Shown piece by piece: positions 59,857 through 64,000 of a stretch of 64,000 bases of DNA. The stretch is from Palsa-459 sp963841965 (GTDB lineage: Bacteria > Actinomycetota > Acidimicrobiia > Acidimicrobiales > RAAP-2). A model generated the notes under the pieces. That model was not told where the DNA came from. It made no database searches and saw nothing but the letters and a program-made list of their open reading frames with translations. The stretch spans positions 62,001-126,000 of the forward strand of contig CAWJES010000004.1 in assembly GCA_963841965.1 (NCBI GenBank), in the 5' to 3' direction. How positions within the stretch are numbered: position 1 is the stretch's first letter; each line of letters opens with the position of its first letter. The position numbers and the translations under genes were made by a program.

Positions 59857-61056
59857 TCAGATCGACTTGTGCAGCAGCAGGGCGACCAGGAACGCAGCCG
59901 CGACGAATCCCAGCCCCATCGCGATGCTCGCCCACGGCCGCTGGGCCAGCGTGCGGGACCTGCGGATCGGCTTCTCGAGCAGGGCGTACATGACGTAGGC
60001 GACGGCCAGGGTCGCTGCGGCGATCGCCAGGCGCTCGTGGACAGAGACCGGGCCCGTCCAGAGGATCCCCGCGGCGAGGATCATCGGCGGGTAGTGCAGC
60101 AGGTACCAGCCGTAGGAGACGCGCCCGACGGATCGCACGGGGCGCAGCCCGAGCAGGTGGACCGCGCCGGTCCCTGAGCACCCGCCCACGATCACCGCGA
60201 CCGTGCCAAGCACCGGCGTGAGGAGGAGCACTGCCCCGGGGTACGAGGTCACCGTGTCCGAGTACACGAGCGCGCTCACGAGGATGGCGGCGAGGCCCCC
60301 CCATGCGAGCGCGATGCCCGCCGGCTTCGGGATCCTGGACGCGAGCGTCACGAGCGTGGCCGCAAGCGCACCGAGGCCCAGCTCCCACGCCCGGGTGAGC
60401 GGCGAGAAGAACGCCCACGTGGGATCTGTCTTCGCCTCGAGGAGCGCCCAGACGAACGAGGCGACGCAGATGATGGCGGCCGCGACCAGCACCGCGCGTC
60501 GCAACGGCCAGCGACGCAGCGCGAGGCCGGCGAGGAGGACGACGGCGGGCCACACGACGTAGAACTGCTCCTCGACCGCGAGGGACCAGTAGTGCAGCAG
60601 CGGCGAGGGCGCGAACGAGGCGTCGAAGTAGTTGGTCCCCTGGATGGCGAAGTGGAAGTTCGCTGCGAAGAGTGCAGCCCACCGCGCGTCGACTGCGGTC
60701 TGGGCGTACGTGATGAAGTTCTGGATCTGGTGCGCGCCGATCACGGTCGCGATGATGACGACCATCGCGGCGGGCAGGATCCTCCGGGAGCGCCGGGCGT
60801 AGAAGCCCGGGATCGAGACGGTGCCGCGCTCCTCGTGCTCGCGGATCAGGAGGCCCGTGATGAGAAAGCCCGATACGACGAAGAAGACGTCGACGCCCAC
60901 GTAGCCGCCGGTGAGCCAGGTGACCCCGCAGTGATAGAGGACGACCAGGATGATCGCGACCGCCCGCAGCCCCTCGATGTCGGCACGGAACCCGAGGTCC
61001 ACGCCGCCGGGCGTGTCGGCAGGCGGGTCGGCCGCCTGCCGATCGACGAGCGTCAC
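59857..61056 (-). CDS. Acyltransferase-3 (OafA-like) membrane protein
   Basis: 399 residues with about ten membrane segments. 'FRADIEGLRAVAIILVVLYH' is the family start with the catalytic His, 'FFVVSGFLITGLL' and 'FYARRSRRILPA' the R/K-rich motif, and 'YWSLAVEEQFYVVWP' the next block. It ends shortly after the last membrane segment and lacks the C-terminal SGNH domain many relatives have. It transfers acetyl or other acyl groups to exported glycans. Starts with GTG overlapping the upstream gene. Confidence 0.93.
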   Translation of the reverse strand: MTLVDRQAADPPADTPGGVDLGFRADIEGLRAVAIILVVLYHCGVTWLTGGYVGVDVFFVVSGFLITGLLIREHEERGTVSIPGFYARRSRRILPAAMVVIIATVIGAHQIQNFITYAQTAVDARWAALFAANFHFAIQGTNYFDASFAPSPLLHYWSLAVEEQFYVVWPAVVLLAGLALRRWPLRRAVLVAAAIICVASFVWALLEAKTDPTWAFFSPLTRAWELGLGALAATLVTLASRIPKPAGIALAWGGLAAILVSALVYSDTVTSYPGAVLLLTPVLGTVAVIVGGCSGTGAVHLLGLRPVRSVGRVSYGWYLLHYPPMILAAGILWTGPVSVHERLAIAAATLAVAYVMYALLEKPIRRSRTLAQRPWASIAMGLGFVAAAFLVALLLHKSI

Positions 61057-62294
61057 CGGCCGACGTCCAGCGCCTCGTCGTAAGTCGCACCGCCCAGCAG
61101 CAGGCTCCGGTAGCCCATCACCTGCCGGGGGCTCGAGAGGCCCAGGACCCCGGTGAACATGCCGTCCCGGCCGTAGACGGTGACGAAGCGGCCGGCCTCA
61201 TCGTCCCGCAAGACGCAGGTCGCCGAGTCGGCTGGTCCGGGGTGACCGAGCATCTGGATCTTCTTTCCGTGCTGGTCGCTCCAGAAGTACGGCACGAGGG
61301 AGACCGCCGGGGCCTCAGCTCTGCCGGCGAGCAGGGAGCGCGCCGCGGCGGCGGCATGGTCCGCCGCGACCTGCCAGTGCTCGATTCGGACCTGCTCGAC
61401 CACGCCCCCGTGGCGCCACTCGAACCGCGCGATGTCACCGATCGCGACGACGCCGTCGGCGGCGAAGAGCGCCGCATCGGTCACCACCCCGTTGCCAAGC
61501 TCCAGCCCGCTCTGCTCGAGCCACTGCGTGTTCGGCACGACGCCGATGCCCACGACGATCACGTCGGCATCGATGCGCGTCATGTCATCGAGCACGACCG
61601 CGCCCGCCAGTCCGCCGTCGTCGCCGTCGATGCCCGACACCGTGACGCCCGTGCGGACGTCGACTCCTGCGGCACTGTGCAGTCCGGAGAGCAGGGATCC
61701 CATCTCCTCGCCGACGATCGGCGAGAGCGGCGTCGCAAGCGCCTCGAGGATGGTGACATCGAGGCCGAGCGATACCGCAGCCGAGGCAACCTCGCCGCCG
61801 ATGAATCCGCCACCGATGATGACGACCCTTCCCGATCCGCCGAGCTCGTCGAAGGCCGCGCGCAACGCGACGCCCTGCTCCATTGTGCGAACGACGTGCA
61901 CACGCGGAAGGGCGCGCGTCCCGGGAAGCCAGCGAGGACTCGTTCCCGTGGCGAGCACGATCGCATCGGCTTGAAGGTGGCTTCCTGTCTCGAGCGCCAC
62001 GGTCCGGTCCCCGACGTCGAGAGCAACGGCTCGCCCGTTGGCGAGGAGCGTGATCCCGTTCGCATCGAGCTTCTCGGTCGTGGTGAGCGCGATCCGATCG
62101 ACCTCCCACGCACCGGTGAGGACCTGCTTGGTGAGCGGCGGCCGGTCATAGGGAAGGTGCGCCTCGTCTCCGACGAGGGTGATCGACCCTGCGAAGCCCT
62201 CGTTGCGCAGAGCCTCGGCGCAGCGAAGGCCGCCGAGGCCAGCGCCGACGACGACCACGGACCCGTCGACAGGCAGGCCCTTGCCGGCACTCAT
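61053..62294 (-). CDS. NAD(P)/FAD-dependent oxidoreductase (ferredoxin-reductase type)
   Basis: 413 residues. FAD motif 'VVVVGAGLGGLRCAEALRNE', 'LPYDRPPLTKQVLTG' as in rubredoxin/ferredoxin reductases of oxygenase systems, NAD motif 'VVIIGGGFIGGEVASAAVSL', and 'VAIGDIARFEW' near the C-terminus. 'PYFWSDQHGKKIQMLG' is the reductase C-terminal domain signature. It passes electrons from NADH to an iron-sulfur partner that is not in this operon. Confidence 0.92.
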   Translation of the reverse strand: MSAGKGLPVDGSVVVVGAGLGGLRCAEALRNEGFAGSITLVGDEAHLPYDRPPLTKQVLTGAWEVDRIALTTTEKLDANGITLLANGRAVALDVGDRTVALETGSHLQADAIVLATGTSPRWLPGTRALPRVHVVRTMEQGVALRAAFDELGGSGRVVIIGGGFIGGEVASAAVSLGLDVTILEALATPLSPIVGEEMGSLLSGLHSAAGVDVRTGVTVSGIDGDDGGLAGAVVLDDMTRIDADVIVVGIGVVPNTQWLEQSGLELGNGVVTDAALFAADGVVAIGDIARFEWRHGGVVEQVRIEHWQVAADHAAAAARSLLAGRAEAPAVSLVPYFWSDQHGKKIQMLGHPGPADSATCVLRDDEAGRFVTVYGRDGMFTGVLGLSSPRQVMGYRSLLLGGATYDEALDVGR

Positions 62295-63013
62295 TCGGTC
62301 GGGTCCGTTTCCTCGTCCACCTCGTCATCGGCATCGGGAGCCTTGGGCCCGAGGAAGTCGTTGCGGATCCGCAGCGTCCCCATCCGCATCGAGGGCACCT
62401 CTGAGTAGAAGTGTCCCGGGAAGACCTCGGTCGAGTCCGCGATCTGCGAGAGGCGGCTCGTCAGCGTCTCTTGCATTTCGGCGTAGTCCCCGCCGGGTAG
62501 GTCGGTTCGGCCGCAGCCGTCGATGAAGAGCGTGTCCCCCGTGATCAGCATCCCGTCGACGAGGAGGCACTGGCTTCCCGGCGTGTGGCCGGGCGTGTGC
62601 AGCAGGGCCACCGGCACGTCCCCGACATGGATCACGTCGCCGCCGTCGTGGCTCGCGAGCGCATCGCGCACCCCCGTCGACCGCTCGATCCAGGGGGCCT
62701 CGAGGCGCTGCACATGGATCGGGACATCGACTCGCTCGAGGAGCGACGAGATCCCCTGGACGGCGTACCCCTGGAAGTCACCGCCGACGTGGTCGACGTG
62801 ATAGTGGGTCGCCAGGGCTCCCACGCATCGCATGTCGTCCGCATCAAGCAGGTCCACGAGGTCGTCGACGTCGTACGCGGGATCGACGAGGAGGGCCTCG
62901 CGGGTGTCAAGGTCTCCGATGGCATAGGCAAAGTTGCGCATGCCCGCCGCGCCGGGGACGCGGGCACCGTAGTCCTGGCCCGAGAGCCACTGGCGAAAGT
63001 AGAGCCTCGCCAT
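62291..63013 (-). CDS. MBL-fold hydrolase (glyoxalase II / persulfide dioxygenase-like)
   Basis: 240 residues. The metal motif HxHxDH is 'ATHYHVDHVGGDF' (about 69-80), then 'LLHTPGHTPGSQCLLVDG', 'ITGDTLFIDGCGRTDLPGGD' and 'VFPGHFYSE' complete the glyoxalase-II-type ligands. 'GCGRTDLPGGD' is similar to ETHE1-like persulfide dioxygenases. It may handle thioesters or persulfides. It overlaps its neighbours on both sides, within the xseA-led operon. Confidence 0.88.
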   Translation of the reverse strand: MARLYFRQWLSGQDYGARVPGAAGMRNFAYAIGDLDTREALLVDPAYDVDDLVDLLDADDMRCVGALATHYHVDHVGGDFQGYAVQGISSLLERVDVPIHVQRLEAPWIERSTGVRDALASHDGGDVIHVGDVPVALLHTPGHTPGSQCLLVDGMLITGDTLFIDGCGRTDLPGGDYAEMQETLTSRLSQIADSTEVFPGHFYSEVPSMRMGTLRIRNDFLGPKAPDADDEVDEETDPTE

Positions 63014-63261
63014 CAGTCCTCGAGGACCTCGCCGGTGTCCGGGTCGACACGCTCCGCTGCCCGCTCAAGGCGCGGGAGCAGCTCATCGACCTGCGTTCGG
63101 GTCGCGACGAGGCGCCGGTCAAGCTCCTCGACGAGCGCCGCGGCGCGCTTGAGTCGCTCGACCAACTTGTCGACGTCGACATCCGACGAGTCGAGGAAGG
63201 ACACGATCTCGTCCAGCTCCGCGCTCGCCTCCTCCCATGTCATGTCTGCGGGTTCCTTCAC
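63013..63261 (-). CDS. xseB: Exodeoxyribonuclease VII small subunit
   Basis: 82 residues. 'TWEEASAELDEIVSFLDSSD' and 'VDVDKLVERLKRAAALVEEL' match the XseB helical hairpin. The GTG at 63261 follows 'gaggaggcacc' and overlaps the xseA stop (GTGA). It binds the large subunit to form the enzyme that degrades single-stranded DNA. Confidence 0.94.
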   Translation of the reverse strand: MKEPADMTWEEASAELDEIVSFLDSSDVDVDKLVERLKRAAALVEELDRRLVATRTQVDELLPRLERAAERVDPDTGEVLED

Positions 63262-64000
63262 GGTGCCTCCTCGGCGACCTGGGTCTCGGTGACCGTTGAT
63301 CGTGCCACGCCGTCGGCGAATCGGGTAATGAGCAGGTCGCCTGCTCGCAGGGATCCAGCGGACCGGACAACGCTGCCGTCGGCATCCTGGGTGATCGACC
63401 AACCCCGCTCCAGCAGCCGGCCCGGGTCGTAGGCGGCGAGCAGCTGGCGGCGAGCCGCCAGCTCTGCAGTGGCGGCGTCGAGATGCAGCGTCGCGAGCGG
63501 GCCGATCCGCCGCGTCCTGAGCGCCACAGAGCCAGCGGTGGCCGACACCGCCTGCGGGGCGCGGCGAGCGATCGTGGTGCGGGTCCCCACCAGGCGATCC
63601 GAGACCCGGTGCAGGCGATGCCTGCCGATCGTGACGAGATGGCGTCGCGACTGGTCCACCTCGTCGGCGAGCTCCTCCATCGCGCCCGCTGCGGCCGCTT
63701 GCGCACGACGCGCGGCGTCAGCCACATGCGTGCCGTACCAGTCTCTGACGATCGCCGCGAGTGCCTCACCGCAGGCGGTGGGTGTCCGGAACATCTGCGC
63801 CGCGACGAGATCGGCAACCGAGACATCGCCCGTGTGTCCGATCCCCGTGAACACGGGGATCGGACACAACGCGATCGCGCGCGCGACGACCTCGTCGTCG
63901 AATGCCGCGAGGTCGGCCTGGGAACCCCCGCCGCGAACGACGCAGATCACCTCCACATCCGTCTCCCCCAGCGCGGCGAGCGCTCCGGCGATCTCCATGG
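63258..64000 (-). CDS. xseA: Exodeoxyribonuclease VII large subunit, 5' part beyond the window
   Basis: C-terminal about 247 residues. 'VICVVRGGGSQADLAAFDDE' then 'IPVFTGIGHTGDVSVADLVA' is the conserved nuclease-core segment (usually GIGHE.D, here GIGHTGD). It continues with 'FRTPTACGEALA', a long coiled-coil and the C-terminal 'LLERGWSITQDADG'. The N-terminal OB domain lies outside the window. First gene visible of the operon. Confidence 0.95.
   Translation of the reverse strand, partial: MEIAGALAALGETDVEVICVVRGGGSQADLAAFDDEVVARAIALCPIPVFTGIGHTGDVSVADLVAAQMFRTPTACGEALAAIVRDWYGTHVADAARRAQAAAAGAMEELADEVDQSRRHLVTIGRHRLHRVSDRLVGTRTTIARRAPQAVSATAGSVALRTRRIGPLATLHLDAATAELAARRQLLAAYDPGRLLERGWSITQDADGSVVRSAGSLRAGDLLITRFADGVARSTVTETQVAEEAP

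Overview
The window is a 64 kb piece of a high-GC actinobacterial chromosome. The markers are a mec-cysO-cysM type cysteine cluster, DUF3039, DUF3052 and DUF3151 proteins, a WS/DGAT acyltransferase, oligoribonuclease, rph-rdgB, and many GTG starts in tightly overlapping operons. A lineage such as Acidimicrobiia would fit, but I cannot fix the class from sequence alone. Most of the window is ordinary housekeeping and lipid or central metabolism. Few genes are separated by more than about 100 bases.

Layout. 1-10.6 kb: the end of a DyP-type peroxidase, a secreted beta-helix protein, a sulfatase, DUF3151, an LtrA-like membrane protein, an ion-channel-like membrane protein and a large secreted subtilase-like protein. 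10.6-13.1 kb is a decayed, lower-GC stretch holding a truncated MFS exporter, a TetR regulator with a small membrane protein, and a GntR-like remnant; it ends at tRNA-Gly. 13.2-20.7 kb: WS/DGAT, dut, orn, acyl-CoA synthetase, methyltransferase, aldo/keto reductase, 1-Cys peroxiredoxin and a HAD phosphatase. 20.8-23.5 kb: clpP directly followed by a Wzm/Wzt-type polysaccharide ABC exporter. 23.6-31.7 kb: tRNA-Leu, an SGNH protein, a proline iminopeptidase-like hydrolase, a radical SAM/SPASM protein, FKBP, glycerate kinase, GNAT, LON-domain protein, a haemolysin III family protein, rdgB and rph. 31.8-34.1 kb: cysM, cysO, a DoxX protein and a JAMM protease, forming a carrier-protein cysteine pathway. 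34.1-35.1 kb: smpB and tmRNA.

35.1-41.5 kb looks like an accessory island next to the tmRNA 3' end. It holds a truncated IS3-type transposase, a complete IS21-type element with matching terminal repeats, a hipBA module, a terminase-small-subunit-like HTH gene and an unknown partner. At its far edge is a diverged copy of the double-hairpin region that directly follows the tmRNA, which is what an insertion at the tmRNA end would leave. No integrase is present.

41.5-64 kb returns to chromosomal backbone: a HODM-like (DUF3445) protein, enoyl-CoA hydratase, TrmA/RlmD-type RNA methyltransferase, a drug-type ABC exporter, a class I amidotransferase, DUF3052, and a frameshifted dienelactone hydrolase. 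Then come a ribbon-helix-helix regulator (apparently leaderless, with an operator over its promoter) and a DUF4097 protein. Further on are DUF3039, a CaiB-type CoA transferase, galK, trpD, an acyl-CoA dehydrogenase, and a glpD / AGPS-like flavoprotein / glpK operon. The last genes are an xseA-xseB-led operon with an MBL hydrolase, an FAD disulfide-type reductase and an acyltransferase-3 protein.

The most interesting items are: the CysO carrier with two residues after its Gly-Gly, paired with a JAMM protease and an Rrf2-like operator; the tmRNA-adjacent island; the AGPS-like enzyme between glpD and glpK; and the leaderless, apparently autoregulated RHH gene with a perfect 4 x 12-bp repeat between it and its partner.
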